Shown: positions 1-8,385, counted from the stretch's first letter. The stretch is 10,964 nucleotides of DNA from an uncultured Bacteroidota bacterium (GCA_903930725.1 CAIYZW010000313.1:1-10964); one strand, 5' to 3'. Program-made: numbers and translations. Notes: generated from the sequence alone by a model not told the origin.

Positions 1-736
1 CTTCCCAATCGAAAAACCGATAGAGTAAAACATGGAGCGGGGCCGAAGGAAGCCATTCTTCACCGCGGATAACGTGCGATATTTCCATCAGATGGTCATC
101 CACAATATTGGCCAGATGGTAGGTTGGCATTCCGTCGGACTTAAACAAAACTTTATCGTCGAGCAACGACGATTGAACCTCCACCCTACCCCGGATCAGA
201 TCGTTTACAACGATTTCTTCGTTTTCAGGGATTTTTATTCTGATAACAAATTGTTCTCCTGTATCAAGGCGGGTATTAACTTCTTCATCAGAAAGCGTCA
301 ACGAGTTTTTCATCATTCCACGGGTTGATGAATCGTACTGCTGGCTGCTGGCACCTGCGGCTTTAAGGCGATCACGCAGATTGTCAAGCTCTTCCGGGGT
401 GTCAAAAGCATAATACGCCTTGCCTTCAGCTATAAGTTTATCAGCATATTTCCGGTACAATTCCTTGCGCTCTGATTGCAAATAAGGGCTAAATGGACCT
501 CCGACATCCGGTCCTTCGTCATAATTGATTCCTGCCCATCGCAGGGCCTCGATAATGTATTCCTGCGCTCCGGGGACAAACCGGTTCTGATCTGTATCTT
601 CGATGCGAAGAATAAATGTTCCATTGTTTCTCTTTGCAAATAAATAGTTGTACAAAGCCGTGCGAACACCACCAATATGAAGCGGTCCGGTGGGGCTGGG
701 GGCAAAGCGTACTCTGATTTTTCGATTTTCGGTCAT
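1..736 (-). CDS. gltX: Glutamyl-tRNA synthetase, N-terminal part (cut by the window edge)
   Basis: This enzyme charges tRNA-Glu with glutamate in the cytoplasm using ATP. Reading the minus strand from the ATG at 736-734 gives 245 uninterrupted codons to the window edge, about half of the usual ~500 residues. Near the N-terminus, RFAPSPTGPLHIGGVRTALY contains the class I HIGH signature (as HIGG, residues 20-23), followed by the conserved LRIEDTD segment. Further on, TYHLANIVDDHLMEISHVIR and GEEWLPSAPLHVLLYRFF match the region just before the domain that carries the KMSKS loop, which lies outside the window. The STRGMM and DTPEEL segments resemble Bacteroidota members as I recall them. The gene diverges from the secreted hydrolase at 898 and has its own -7-like element. 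It is a standard discriminating GluRS as far as visible. The identification is firm. Confidence 0.96.
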   Translation of the reverse strand, partial: MTENRKIRVRFAPSPTGPLHIGGVRTALYNYLFAKRNNGTFILRIEDTDQNRFVPGAQEYIIEALRWAGINYDEGPDVGGPFSPYLQSERKELYRKYADKLIAEGKAYYAFDTPEELDNLRDRLKAAGASSQQYDSSTRGMMKNSLTLSDEEVNTRLDTGEQFVIRIKIPENEEIVVNDLIRGRVEVQSSLLDDKVLFKSDGMPTYHLANIVDDHLMEISHVIRGEEWLPSAPLHVLLYRFFDWE

Positions 737-754
737 ATAAATAAAAATATGCTG

Positions 755-762
755 CAAAGATA
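755..762 (-). promoter_or_regulatory. Putative Bacteroidota -7 element for gltX
   Basis: On the minus strand these bases read TATCTTTG, an exact match to the Bacteroidota -7 consensus TAnnTTTG, 18 bases upstream of the gltX ATG. This implies a very short leader. I see no clear TTTG -33 element at the expected 19-21 base spacing, so this is a half-supported promoter. Confidence 0.5.
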
Positions 763-864
763 ACAAACAGGCTGTTACTGCTGGTTGAAATTCATTTTAA
801 GAGGAGTCAAAAAAATTCATGAAAAATTCACGTTTATCAAATTTATTGTTTTGAATTAATTCAT

Positions 865-872
865 TAATTTTG
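865..872 (+). promoter_or_regulatory. Putative -7 element for the secreted hydrolase gene
   Basis: TAATTTTG matches the Bacteroidota TAnnTTTG -7 consensus 25 bases before the ATG at 898. The -33 side is imperfect: a TTG lies at 846-848, with a 16-base gap instead of the usual 19-21. No Shine-Dalgarno sequence precedes the start codon, which is usual for this phylum. Confidence 0.45.
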
Positions 873-897
873 AGGGTGTAATTTTAAATCAAATCTT

Positions 898-2427
898 ATG
901 AAAAAATTAGTCATTCTTATTATTACAGGATTTTTATCCTTAAACACATTCTCAAACCCGATAGTGTCAGCCGACACTTTACGAATTGATGGTAAACTGG
1001 TTTTGTGGCTAAGAGCTGATAATTATGGAAATGGCTGGAATTACGGTTATCTTCTTGGCAGCCGGATCATGGCACTGTTTGATAATTATGTTATTCCTAC
1101 TGCTTTTGGTGGGGCAACTAATTATAACATGGCAAGGCAGGTTTATGATCAATATTTTATTGTTGACGAAAAGTACAACGAAATTGCGCATGGAATTGTT
1201 GATGGCATCGAACAATCCGGTGTTAGCTTGTTTTCGCAGGTGCTTAACGATAATCTGGGTTTTAAGGATCTTTTGATTGCCAATTCCATTCCCGACTTTA
1301 CAGCGATGGATGAAAAGTGGAAAAACATTGGTCCTGGTTGTTCAAATTTAACAAGCTGGGGCGAGGCAACTATCAATGCACCGGAGCTTTCCGGCGAAAC
1401 CGTTATCAGTCGTAATCTCGATTGGACCAACAACCCAAACCTGATTAACAATGCAATAATTATCATCTGGGCGCCAGCAGATCCTGATGAGCAACGCTGG
1501 ATTTCGTTTGGGTTTATCGGGCTTTTTGGCGCACTTTCCGGAATTAACGAATCCGGAATTGCCACTTTCCAAAATATGTCCAATTATATTTCATCGGCAA
1601 CCGGGTCAGGATTTTACCCGGTAAATCTTGCCCAACGTAATGGCCTCGAAAAAATGGATTACAATTTGGATGGAATCTGTTCTCCCCGCGATGTTTCCGA
1701 TGCTGTTCGGGCACATCCGGTTTCGAGTTCATTTATCATTCATTCGGCTGGTCCGTCAAGTCTTGATATTCCCGCCGAAATACTCGAAATTCATAATACT
1801 TTCGGCGATACCATCAGGACAAAAATTAATAATCCAGAGTATTTTGGTGATAATCTTGTGGCGACCAACCATTTCAGGCTTCTTAAACCACCAACTTATT
1901 GTGTCAGGTATCAACGAATCAACGATTCAATTTCAAATTCGAACCAAATGAGCATTGTCAGAAATTGGAATGTGCTCAAAACTGCAGGTGTAAGTATCAA
2001 TCTTCATACGATACAATTTGTGCCGAATAAAAATATTCTTCGGTTTTCGTTTGCTGAAATTGGAACTCCAGCCTATCAAATTGAACCTACCGAGGTTTGG
2101 GTTGACACTTTATTTGCTTTGGTTGGAATTAATGAAATCAAAAAAGCTTCGGCTGTCGAAATTGTGATCAGCCCAAATCCTTGTAAAAGTTTATCCACAA
2201 TTTCAGTCCGGTTTGAAACACCAACGAGTTTTATTTGCCGGATTACCGACATTTCGGGAAAATTGATCGAACGTTTTGTATACTTAAATCCTACCGAAAA
2301 ACAAGTTGCGATAGGGTGGGGGAGTGCCAACATTCCAAACGGGATATATTTTTGTAGCATCGAATTTGTTGACCCGGCCTCAGGAAAACAGTACAAGGAA
2401 TCCCGTAAAATTGTGGTATCAAAATAA
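898..2427 (+). CDS. Secreted C45/acid-ceramidase-like Ntn hydrolase with T9SS sorting domain
   Basis: The protein has 509 residues. Residues 1-25 form a signal peptide (KK, then a hydrophobic stretch ending near VSA). The core resembles cysteine Ntn hydrolases of the C45 acyltransferase / acid ceramidase / choloylglycine hydrolase group: PGCSNLTSWGEAT places a candidate nucleophile at Cys148, and SRNLDW (172-176) corresponds to their GRNLDW motif. In this group a Gly-Cys bond is cut autocatalytically to expose the N-terminal Cys; that is inferred here. Residues 254-265 (DYNLDGICSPRD) fit an EF-hand or dockerin-type calcium loop. The last ~90 residues, beginning ISPNP and ending with IYFCSIEF then KIVVSK, look like a type A T9SS C-terminal sorting domain, so the protein is probably exported across the outer membrane. 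The substrate is unknown; an amide or N-acyl bond is expected from the family. The gene stands alone between gltX and a terminator. Confidence 0.78.
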   Translation: MKKLVILIITGFLSLNTFSNPIVSADTLRIDGKLVLWLRADNYGNGWNYGYLLGSRIMALFDNYVIPTAFGGATNYNMARQVYDQYFIVDEKYNEIAHGIVDGIEQSGVSLFSQVLNDNLGFKDLLIANSIPDFTAMDEKWKNIGPGCSNLTSWGEATINAPELSGETVISRNLDWTNNPNLINNAIIIIWAPADPDEQRWISFGFIGLFGALSGINESGIATFQNMSNYISSATGSGFYPVNLAQRNGLEKMDYNLDGICSPRDVSDAVRAHPVSSSFIIHSAGPSSLDIPAEILEIHNTFGDTIRTKINNPEYFGDNLVATNHFRLLKPPTYCVRYQRINDSISNSNQMSIVRNWNVLKTAGVSINLHTIQFVPNKNILRFSFAEIGTPAYQIEPTEVWVDTLFALVGINEIKKASAVEIVISPNPCKSLSTISVRFETPTSFICRITDISGKLIERFVYLNPTEKQVAIGWGSANIPNGIYFCSIEFVDPASGKQYKESRKIVVSK

Positions 2428-2448
2428 TTTGTTTGATTCTTAACTTTT

Positions 2449-2484
2449 AAAAGCCTGGAGCAAAAGAGCCTTCAGGCTTTTTTT
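2449..2484 (+). terminator. Rho-independent terminator after the secreted hydrolase
   Basis: AAAAGCCTGGAG (2449-2460) pairs with the arm at 2470-2481, ending CAGGCTTTT, to form a 12-bp stem with one G-U pair and a 9-base loop. A run of T follows to 2484. It lies 22 bases after the stop codon at 2425-2427 and isolates this gene from the downstream operon. Confidence 0.85.
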
Positions 2485-2580
2485 GTACACAATTTTACTT
2501 TCAAAATCTTTTCTTGTTGGCATTCCTTAAGCTTAATTTAGAAATACTTCAAATAGAAAGAGTCAAAACAGAGTTATTCT

Positions 2581-2588
2581 TACCTTTG
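2581..2588 (+). promoter_or_regulatory. Probable -7 element of the coiled-coil/ybeY/mnmG operon
   Basis: TACCTTTG followed by TGCC is a textbook Bacteroidota -7 element (TAnnTTTG). It sits 82 bases before the ATG at 2671 and just after the upstream terminator. No convincing TTTG -33 box lies 19-21 bases upstream. It is the best candidate for driving the four genes from 2671 to 9297. Confidence 0.6.
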
Positions 2589-2653
2589 TGCCGTGATTTC
2601 AAAATATTTAAACCTTCAAACCCGTTTTTTTGTACGCTAATTAATAATTGATA

Positions 2654-2665
2654 TTCCCCGGGGAA
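2654..2665. other. GC-rich palindrome at the start of the coiled-coil gene
   Basis: TTCCCCGGGGAA is a perfect 12-base palindrome ending five bases before the ATG at 2671, within an AT-rich leader. Its right half, GGGGAA, sits where a ribosome binding site would be. It could be an operator or could affect translation, but 12-base palindromes of some kind occur by chance in a window this size. Confidence 0.3.
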
Positions 2666-2670
2666 AAATT

Positions 2671-5600
2671 ATGACTGACAATTTTCAAATACTTGTTAAT
2701 AAATTGGATGCCTTTATCAGGAAATATTATAAAAATCTGATAATCAAAGGTATCCTCTACAGTGTTGCTGCGTTATTACTGTTTTTTGTTACCGTTGCCC
2801 TACTTGAGTATTTTGCCCATTTCGGCACAATCGTTAGAACTACGATTTTTTACGTTTACCTGGCAATCGGCTTTATTATTATTTTAAGATTAATTATTCT
2901 TCCCATTTCAAAACTCTATAAAATTGGGAAGGTAATTTCTCATAAACAGGCTGCCGATATTATTGGAAGTCATTTTAATAATGTTCAGGACCGATTGCTG
3001 AATACCTTGCAATTAAAAGACCTTACAGATATTTCGGTCGAAAACACCGACCTTATTAATGCAAGCATTGACCAGCGGATTGCTCAGCTTTCACCGGTTC
3101 CTTTCGGCAATGCAATTGATCTCCGAAACAACCGTAAATACCTTAAGTACGCAATTCCTCCTTTATTGTTGATTGTTATTTTTCTGCTTGTGGCACCAAG
3201 CATAATTACCGGGCCAACCACCCGTATTATCAACCATAATACCTATTTTGAACCTAAAGCACCGTTCAGATTTGTGCTTTTAAACAATACACTTGAAGCA
3301 GTGCAGCAGGACGACTTTAAAATTGAAATGAAAATTGAAGGCGAAACTGCCCCCGATGCTGTTTTTATCAACAACAGCATTATTCCTTACAAAATGAAAA
3401 AGGAAAACACCATTAATTTCACCCATACCTTCAGAAACCTTCAAAATGATTTATCTTTCTACTTTGAAGCAAATGGGGTAAAATCTGAAAACTTTACAAT
3501 ACATGTCTTACCAAAACCAATTGTTTTAAATTTTGAAACTAATCTGGATTATCCCAATTATATTGGGAAACAAAATGAAGTTTTGGAAAATACCGGCGAT
3601 TTGGTTGTGCCGGAAGGGACGAGAATTAAATGGCGGTTTTTTACCCGTGATACTGATGAACTTGATTTAATTTTTGGTGATCGTGTTTATCCGCTTTTAA
3701 AGAGTAATTCGAATGTGTTTTCTTATGAAGCCGGTTTTATAAAGTCGCAGAGGTATTCGATAAGTACAAAGAATAAATTTTTTAAAAATAACGACTCACT
3801 CACTTATTCTATCAATGTTATTCCTGATGTTTATCCCTCAATAAGTGTGGAGGAATATTCCGATTCAATCTATATTAACAGATTGTATTTCAGTGGTTTA
3901 ATTAAAGATGACTATGGTTTTGAACGACTGGTCTTCTGTTTTAATCAAGTTAGCGTTTCCGATACTTCGAGAAATTCTGGTCAGATTTCGGTTACATTAA
4001 ATATCAAAACAAACAGCAATCAACAGCTGTTTTTTCACTTTTTCGATTTAACTTCATTAGATTTATTGCCGGGTGATGAGGTTGAGTATTTTTTTGAGGT
4101 CTGGGATAATGATGGCATCAATGGTAGTAAATCTTCCCGCTCACAAAAAATGGTTTTTAAAACACCAACTTTGGAAGAAATCAAAGAAAAAACCGAAGCT
4201 ACAAATGCCCAAATAAAAGATGATATGGAAAACGCATTGAAGGATCTTAAGTTTCTTCAACGGGATATTGATGAATTATCCAGAAAAATGTTCGATAAAA
4301 AAACCCTTAACTGGCAGGATAAGCAGCAAATTCAGGATATGCTGTCACGTCAAAAATCAGTTGAGGAACGGCTTCAAAACCTTCAGGAATTAAACAACGA
4401 AAAATTAAAAAATGAAGAGCAATTAAATAAAGAAGACTCCCAACTTCTTCAAAAGCAGGAAGATTTGAAAAGGATGATGGACGAGTTGCTTACCGACGAA
4501 ATGAAAAAGATGATTGATGAAATCCAAAAACTTCTCGAAGAACTTGATAAAGATAAGGTAAATGAGATGATGGAACAAATGAAATTGAGCAACGAAGATC
4601 TCTCAAAGGAACTTGACAGAAGTCTTGAATTATTCAAGCAACTCGAGTTTGAGCAAAAACTTAAAGAGGCTGTTGATAAATTAAAAGAACTATCCGAAAA
4701 ACAGGATAAGCTTGCAGAAGAAACAAAAAGCACTGAAAAAAATGATACGAAAAGTGATGAACTTAAAAAGCAACAAGACGAATTAAATAAAGACTTCGAT
4801 AAAATTAAAACCGAACTAGACGACCTTGAAAAGAAAAATGAGGCGTTAGAAAACCCCAACCAGATGGATGACACGAAACCAGAACAGCAGGAAATCGAAG
4901 AAATGATGGATGAAAGTTCGCAACAACTCGAACAGCAAAAAAATGCAAAGGCCTCACAAAGCCAAAAAAGTGCCTCCCAAAAAATGAATAAATTGTCCCA
5001 AAAACTTCAGGAAATGATGGAGGAAATGCAAAAGGAACAAATGGGGGAGGACATTGAATCGTTAAGAGAAATATTGGAAAACCTTGTTCAGGTTTCATTT
5101 AACCAGGAAAATCTTATTCGGTCACTTAACGAAATTACCACAAACAACCCCAAATACGAAAAGGTTATCGAGAACCAAAAGAACCTTAAAGATGATATGA
5201 AAATGATTGCTGATTCGCTTTATGCATTAAGTAAAAGGCAAACTATGATCCAATCGTTCGTCAATAAAGAAATTTCTTCCATTAACCGAAATATCGAAAA
5301 ATCTATCGAGATGATGAATGAGCGAGTTGAAAGCAGAAAAGGTAAAGCAATCGAAAGCCAGCAATATGCAATGACTTCGGTGAATAACCTGGCGCTTTTA
5401 CTTAACGAAACATTGCAACAAATGATGCAACAACAAATGCAAATGTCGGGCAAAGGTTCTAAGTCGTGCAACAAGCCTGGAAAACCTGGGGGTAGTTCGC
5501 AAATGAAATCAATGCAGCAATTGCAGCAACAGCTCAATCAACAATTAAAGGAAATGCGGGAAGGTCAAAAACCTGGTGAAAAGTCGGGGTCTGGAGGTCA

Positions 5601-6027
5601 AAAAATGAGCGAACAACTCGCAAGGATGGCCGCACAGCAATCGGCAATTCGAAAACAAATGGAATCTTTCCGCGATCAATTGAAAGAAGAGGGTAGGGGG
5701 AATGATGGAAATGTTGCCAGAATGCTCGAAGATATGGAAAAAACAGAAAAGGACATTGTGAATAAAAAAATTACACAGGAAACAATGGACCGTCAGCAAG
5801 ACATCATGACCCGACTACTTAAATCGGAAAAAGCCGAACGGCAGAGAGAGGAAGAACAGCGTCGTGAATCAACCGAGGCAAGGGATATTAAAATAAGTAA
5901 CCCTGACAATTTTGACCAGTTTAATAAAATCAAAAACCGAGAGGTTGAATTACTTAAAACGGTTCCTCCCAATCTAAACCCGTTTTATAAAAATAAAGTT
6001 TCGGAGTATTTTTATCGCTTCGAATAA
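2671..6027 (+). CDS. Large membrane-anchored coiled-coil protein, DUF4175-like
   Basis: This 1118-residue protein has no assigned function. Hydrophobic helices lie at about 24-46, 56-78 and 158-180. The loop between the second and third is rich in Lys/Arg and the N-terminus is basic, so I infer an N-in topology with everything after residue 180 outside the inner membrane. Residues ~185-490 look beta-rich and Ig-like. From ~499 (EEIKEKTEATNAQIKDD) to ~1070 it is an almost continuous E/K/Q/L/M coiled coil, interrupted at ~930-945 by a Gly/Pro/Lys linker and surrounded by Gln/Met-rich runs (QQMMQQQMQM). The tail NPFYKNKVSEYF resembles one I recall from Bacteroidota homologues of this gene, which sit upstream of ybeY-mnmG. 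The overall plan matches DUF4175 proteins. Only one Cys follows the membrane region. A structural or cell-envelope role is plausible but unproven. The stop codon is 12 bases before ybeY. Confidence 0.75.
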   Translation: MTDNFQILVNKLDAFIRKYYKNLIIKGILYSVAALLLFFVTVALLEYFAHFGTIVRTTIFYVYLAIGFIIILRLIILPISKLYKIGKVISHKQAADIIGSHFNNVQDRLLNTLQLKDLTDISVENTDLINASIDQRIAQLSPVPFGNAIDLRNNRKYLKYAIPPLLLIVIFLLVAPSIITGPTTRIINHNTYFEPKAPFRFVLLNNTLEAVQQDDFKIEMKIEGETAPDAVFINNSIIPYKMKKENTINFTHTFRNLQNDLSFYFEANGVKSENFTIHVLPKPIVLNFETNLDYPNYIGKQNEVLENTGDLVVPEGTRIKWRFFTRDTDELDLIFGDRVYPLLKSNSNVFSYEAGFIKSQRYSISTKNKFFKNNDSLTYSINVIPDVYPSISVEEYSDSIYINRLYFSGLIKDDYGFERLVFCFNQVSVSDTSRNSGQISVTLNIKTNSNQQLFFHFFDLTSLDLLPGDEVEYFFEVWDNDGINGSKSSRSQKMVFKTPTLEEIKEKTEATNAQIKDDMENALKDLKFLQRDIDELSRKMFDKKTLNWQDKQQIQDMLSRQKSVEERLQNLQELNNEKLKNEEQLNKEDSQLLQKQEDLKRMMDELLTDEMKKMIDEIQKLLEELDKDKVNEMMEQMKLSNEDLSKELDRSLELFKQLEFEQKLKEAVDKLKELSEKQDKLAEETKSTEKNDTKSDELKKQQDELNKDFDKIKTELDDLEKKNEALENPNQMDDTKPEQQEIEEMMDESSQQLEQQKNAKASQSQKSASQKMNKLSQKLQEMMEEMQKEQMGEDIESLREILENLVQVSFNQENLIRSLNEITTNNPKYEKVIENQKNLKDDMKMIADSLYALSKRQTMIQSFVNKEISSINRNIEKSIEMMNERVESRKGKAIESQQYAMTSVNNLALLLNETLQQMMQQQMQMSGKGSKSCNKPGKPGGSSQMKSMQQLQQQLNQQLKEMREGQKPGEKSGSGGQKMSEQLARMAAQQSAIRKQMESFRDQLKEEGRGNDGNVARMLEDMEKTEKDIVNKKITQETMDRQQDIMTRLLKSEKAERQREEEQRRESTEARDIKISNPDNFDQFNKIKNREVELLKTVPPNLNPFYKNKVSEYFYRFE

Positions 6028-6039
6028 TTGTACAAATTT

Positions 6040-6486
6040 ATGAGAGATAGCATAATCCGTTTTTTTGTTGAAAACACCAAATATCGTATTAAAAATAAAA
6101 TTGCTGTCAGGCGCTGGCTATTAGACGCAATTGTTCAGGAAAACAGAACTTTGGGTTACATTAATATCATTCTTTGTACTGATGACTATTTACACGATTT
6201 AAACCAAAAATACCTTTCACACGATACTTTCACCGACATTATTACTTTCGATTTCACCGAAAAGGATCTTTTGGTTGGTGAGATTTTTATCAGCATTGAC
6301 AGGGTAAAAGAAAATGCCGATATTTATCGAGTAAAAGTTAAAGATGAACTTCACAGGGTAATTATTCATGGCGTTCTTCATTTGTGCGGTTCCATGGATA
6401 AATCCAGAAAAGACAAAAAACTTATGACGGATAAAGAAAACTATTATTTATTAAAAAGACCTGAAAAATTAATTGTTACAACTTAA
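6040..6486 (+). CDS. ybeY: Endoribonuclease YbeY (rRNA maturation factor)
   Basis: YbeY is a zinc-dependent single-strand endoribonuclease needed for 16S rRNA 3'-end maturation and ribosome quality control in the cytoplasm. The frame is also open from a TTG at 6028, directly after the upstream stop, but the ATG at 6040 gives a 148-residue protein of normal length and is preferred. DTFTDIITFDF (the conserved T-D-V-L-S-F region) and VGEIFIS are present, as is the metal motif HGVLHLCG with His110 and His114. In E. coli the third ligand is a His ten residues after the first; here that position is Asp120 (SMDK). I recall a similar DK variant in other Bacteroidota YbeY proteins, so the enzyme is probably intact. 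It lies between the coiled-coil gene and mnmG, and a parS-like palindrome begins at the base after its stop codon. Confidence 0.93.
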   Translation: MRDSIIRFFVENTKYRIKNKIAVRRWLLDAIVQENRTLGYINIILCTDDYLHDLNQKYLSHDTFTDIITFDFTEKDLLVGEIFISIDRVKENADIYRVKVKDELHRVIIHGVLHLCGSMDKSRKDKKLMTDKENYYLLKRPEKLIVTT

Positions 6487-6502
6487 TGTTTCACGTGAAA
6501 CA
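6487..6502. other. parS: parS-like centromere site, copy 1
   Basis: TGTTTCACGTGAAACA is a perfect 16-base palindrome identical to the universal chromosomal parS consensus recognised by ParB. It starts immediately after the ybeY TAA stop and ends 11 bases before the mnmG ATG. An identical copy lies on the other side of mnmG. A loopless palindrome makes a poor RNA hairpin, so a protein-binding role is more likely than termination. The parAB genes are not in the window. Confidence 0.88.
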
Positions 6503-6513
6503 ATGCCAAAAAT

Positions 6514-8385
6514 ATGTTTGAAGAGTATGATGTAATTGTAGTGGGGGCGGGGCATGCAGGTAGTGAAGCAGCTGCGGCTGCAGCTAATCTTGGTTCAAAA
6601 GTATTATTGATTACTATGAATATGGCCAACATTGCACAAATGTCTTGCAACCCTGCCATGGGGGGAATTGCAAAAGGCCAGATCGTTCGTGAAATTGATG
6701 CCTTGGGTGGTTATTCCGGAATTGTTACCGACAAAACCATGATTCAGTTTAGAATGCTTAACAAATCAAAGGGGCCTGCAATGTGGAGTCCTCGTGCTCA
6801 AAGTGACCGTACATTGTTTTCGGTCGAATGGCGAAACATTCTCGAAAAAACCCCAAATCTCGATTTTTGGCAAGATATGGTTGTTGGTTTAATTGTTAAA
6901 GAAAATCGGGTACTGGGTGTTCGTACATCAATGGGTCAGGAAATATTATCCAAATCAGTTGTTCTCACAAATGGAACATTTTTAAATGGCGTAATTCATA
7001 TCGGGACCAAAAAATTTGGAGGTGGAAGAATAGGTGAAAAAGCATCTTTAGGTTTAACAGAATTTCTAGTGGGGCTTGGATTTGAAGCAGCAAGAATGAA
7101 AACCGGTACACCAGTAAGGGTTGACGGTCGTTCCCTGGATTTTTCGAAAATGACTGAGCAAAAGGGTGACGAAGAACCAAAAAGATTTTCATTTTCCGAT
7201 ACACCAATCCTTACTAAACAACGTAGTTGTTATATCACCCACACCAACAAAATGGTTCACGACACGCTTCGTTTAGGCTTTGATGAGTCACCAATGTTTA
7301 CAGGACGAATCGAAGGAATTGGTCCAAGATACTGCCCTTCGATTGAAGATAAAATTGAGCGTTTTTCTGATAAAATAAGTCATCAACTATTTGTTGAACC
7401 AGAGGGTTGGAATACAGTTGAGTATTATTTAAATGGGTTTTCATCTTCTCTTCCCGATCATATTCAATTTAAAGCGCTCCAGCTAATACCTGGCTTTGAA
7501 AACGCTAAAATCTTTAGACCAGGTTATGCCATCGAATACGATTACTTCCCTCCTGTTCAATTAAAATATTCACTGGAAACAAAATTGATTTCTAATTTGT
7601 ATTTTGCCGGACAAATTAATGGAACCACAGGATATGAAGAAGCTGCGGCTCAAGGAATCATTGCCGGAATTAATGCTCATCAAAAAACACATGAATTAAC
7701 AGAATTTATTCTTGGTCGTTCCGATGCATACATTGGCGTATTAATTGACGATTTAATTACAAAAGGAATTGACGAGCCATATAGGATGTTTACCTCAAGA
7801 GCAGAATATCGTATTTTGTTACGCCAGGATAATGCTGATTTGAGATTAACTCCTTTATCACATAGGATTGGTTTGGCATCAGATGACCGGCTTAATAAAG
7901 TTAATCACAAGAAGAACCAGGTTGAAAAAACTATAAATTTTCTTAACTCTCAAAGTGTCCTACCTAATGAAGTAAATCAATTGTTAACTGATTTAGGTTC
8001 GATGCCACTTTCTCAAAAAATTAAGATTTCTAATCTTTTATCTAGGCCCGAGGTTTCCCTACCCGAACTTATTAAATTCATTCCTTCATTGGATAATTAT
8101 GTAAAATCATTAGAACCCGATTTAATTGAGATGCTTGAAGAAACTGAAATTTTGATTAAGTATTCTAATTATATTCAAAAAGAAGAAGAAGTTGTTCAGA
8201 AAATGACAAAGCTTGATCATATTATACTTCATGATGAATTCGATTACAAAAACCTTAAATCTTTATCCTTTGAGGCAAGAGAAAAGTTATCTAAAATCAG
8301 ACCTAAAACTATTGGCCAGGCATCAAGAATTAGTGGGGTTTCCCCCGCTGATATCTCAATTTTAATTGTATATTTAGGAAGATAA
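6514..8385 (+). CDS. mnmG: tRNA uridine-34 carboxymethylaminomethyl modification enzyme MnmG (GidA)
   Basis: MnmG works with the GTPase MnmE to build the cmnm5 group on the wobble uridine of certain tRNAs, using FAD, NADH, methylene-tetrahydrofolate and glycine. At 623 residues it is close to the E. coli length (629). The Rossmann FAD motif GAGHAG is at 11-16. MSCNPAMGGIAKG includes Cys45, and GIGPRYCPSIEDK includes Cys274; these match the two functionally important cysteines of E. coli (47 and 277). KTGTPVRVDGRS starts at residue 196, the second FAD-contact motif GTTGYEEAAAQG at 370, and the C-terminal MnmE/tRNA-binding domain ends in the conserved IGQASRISGVSPADIS. All expected blocks are present with no frameshift. 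The gene is flanked on both sides by identical parS-like palindromes. mnmG/gidA is commonly near the replication origin, which fits. The start is the only suitable ATG. Confidence 0.98.
   Translation: MFEEYDVIVVGAGHAGSEAAAAAANLGSKVLLITMNMANIAQMSCNPAMGGIAKGQIVREIDALGGYSGIVTDKTMIQFRMLNKSKGPAMWSPRAQSDRTLFSVEWRNILEKTPNLDFWQDMVVGLIVKENRVLGVRTSMGQEILSKSVVLTNGTFLNGVIHIGTKKFGGGRIGEKASLGLTEFLVGLGFEAARMKTGTPVRVDGRSLDFSKMTEQKGDEEPKRFSFSDTPILTKQRSCYITHTNKMVHDTLRLGFDESPMFTGRIEGIGPRYCPSIEDKIERFSDKISHQLFVEPEGWNTVEYYLNGFSSSLPDHIQFKALQLIPGFENAKIFRPGYAIEYDYFPPVQLKYSLETKLISNLYFAGQINGTTGYEEAAAQGIIAGINAHQKTHELTEFILGRSDAYIGVLIDDLITKGIDEPYRMFTSRAEYRILLRQDNADLRLTPLSHRIGLASDDRLNKVNHKKNQVEKTINFLNSQSVLPNEVNQLLTDLGSMPLSQKIKISNLLSRPEVSLPELIKFIPSLDNYVKSLEPDLIEMLEETEILIKYSNYIQKEEEVVQKMTKLDHIILHDEFDYKNLKSLSFEAREKLSKIRPKTIGQASRISGVSPADISILIVYLGR

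Noticed and set aside
32..705. Open frames on both strands within the left end
   Set aside because: They are shadows of gltX, whose true minus-strand frame (736 to 1) is recognisable throughout and runs off the window edge.
2191..2199. TTATCCACA, an exact DnaA-box sequence
   Set aside because: It is a single copy inside the hydrolase coding region, with no cluster of further exact boxes and no adjacent AT-rich unwinding region. Near-matches at 99-107, about 3366 and 8458 are scattered. It does not mark an origin within this window.
5401..5560. Repetitive CAA/CAG/ATG-rich stretch as a possible tandem DNA repeat
   Set aside because: It encodes the Gln/Met-rich part of the coiled coil and has no fixed repeat unit.
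4449..5799. Several Ser/Phe-rich minus-strand open frames opposite the coiled-coil gene
   Set aside because: They are antisense readings of Lys/Glu/Gln-rich codons. Their low-complexity composition and lack of any motif show they are not genes.
6028..6039. TTG start for ybeY directly after the upstream stop codon
   Set aside because: An ATG four codons later gives a family-length protein, and TTG starts are uncommon. The extra residues YKF add nothing recognisable.
6503..6535. Short ATG frame (about ten codons) starting at the end of parS copy 1
   Set aside because: It overlaps the mnmG start in another frame, is tiny and has no ribosome binding site. It is a by-product of the AATG following the palindrome.
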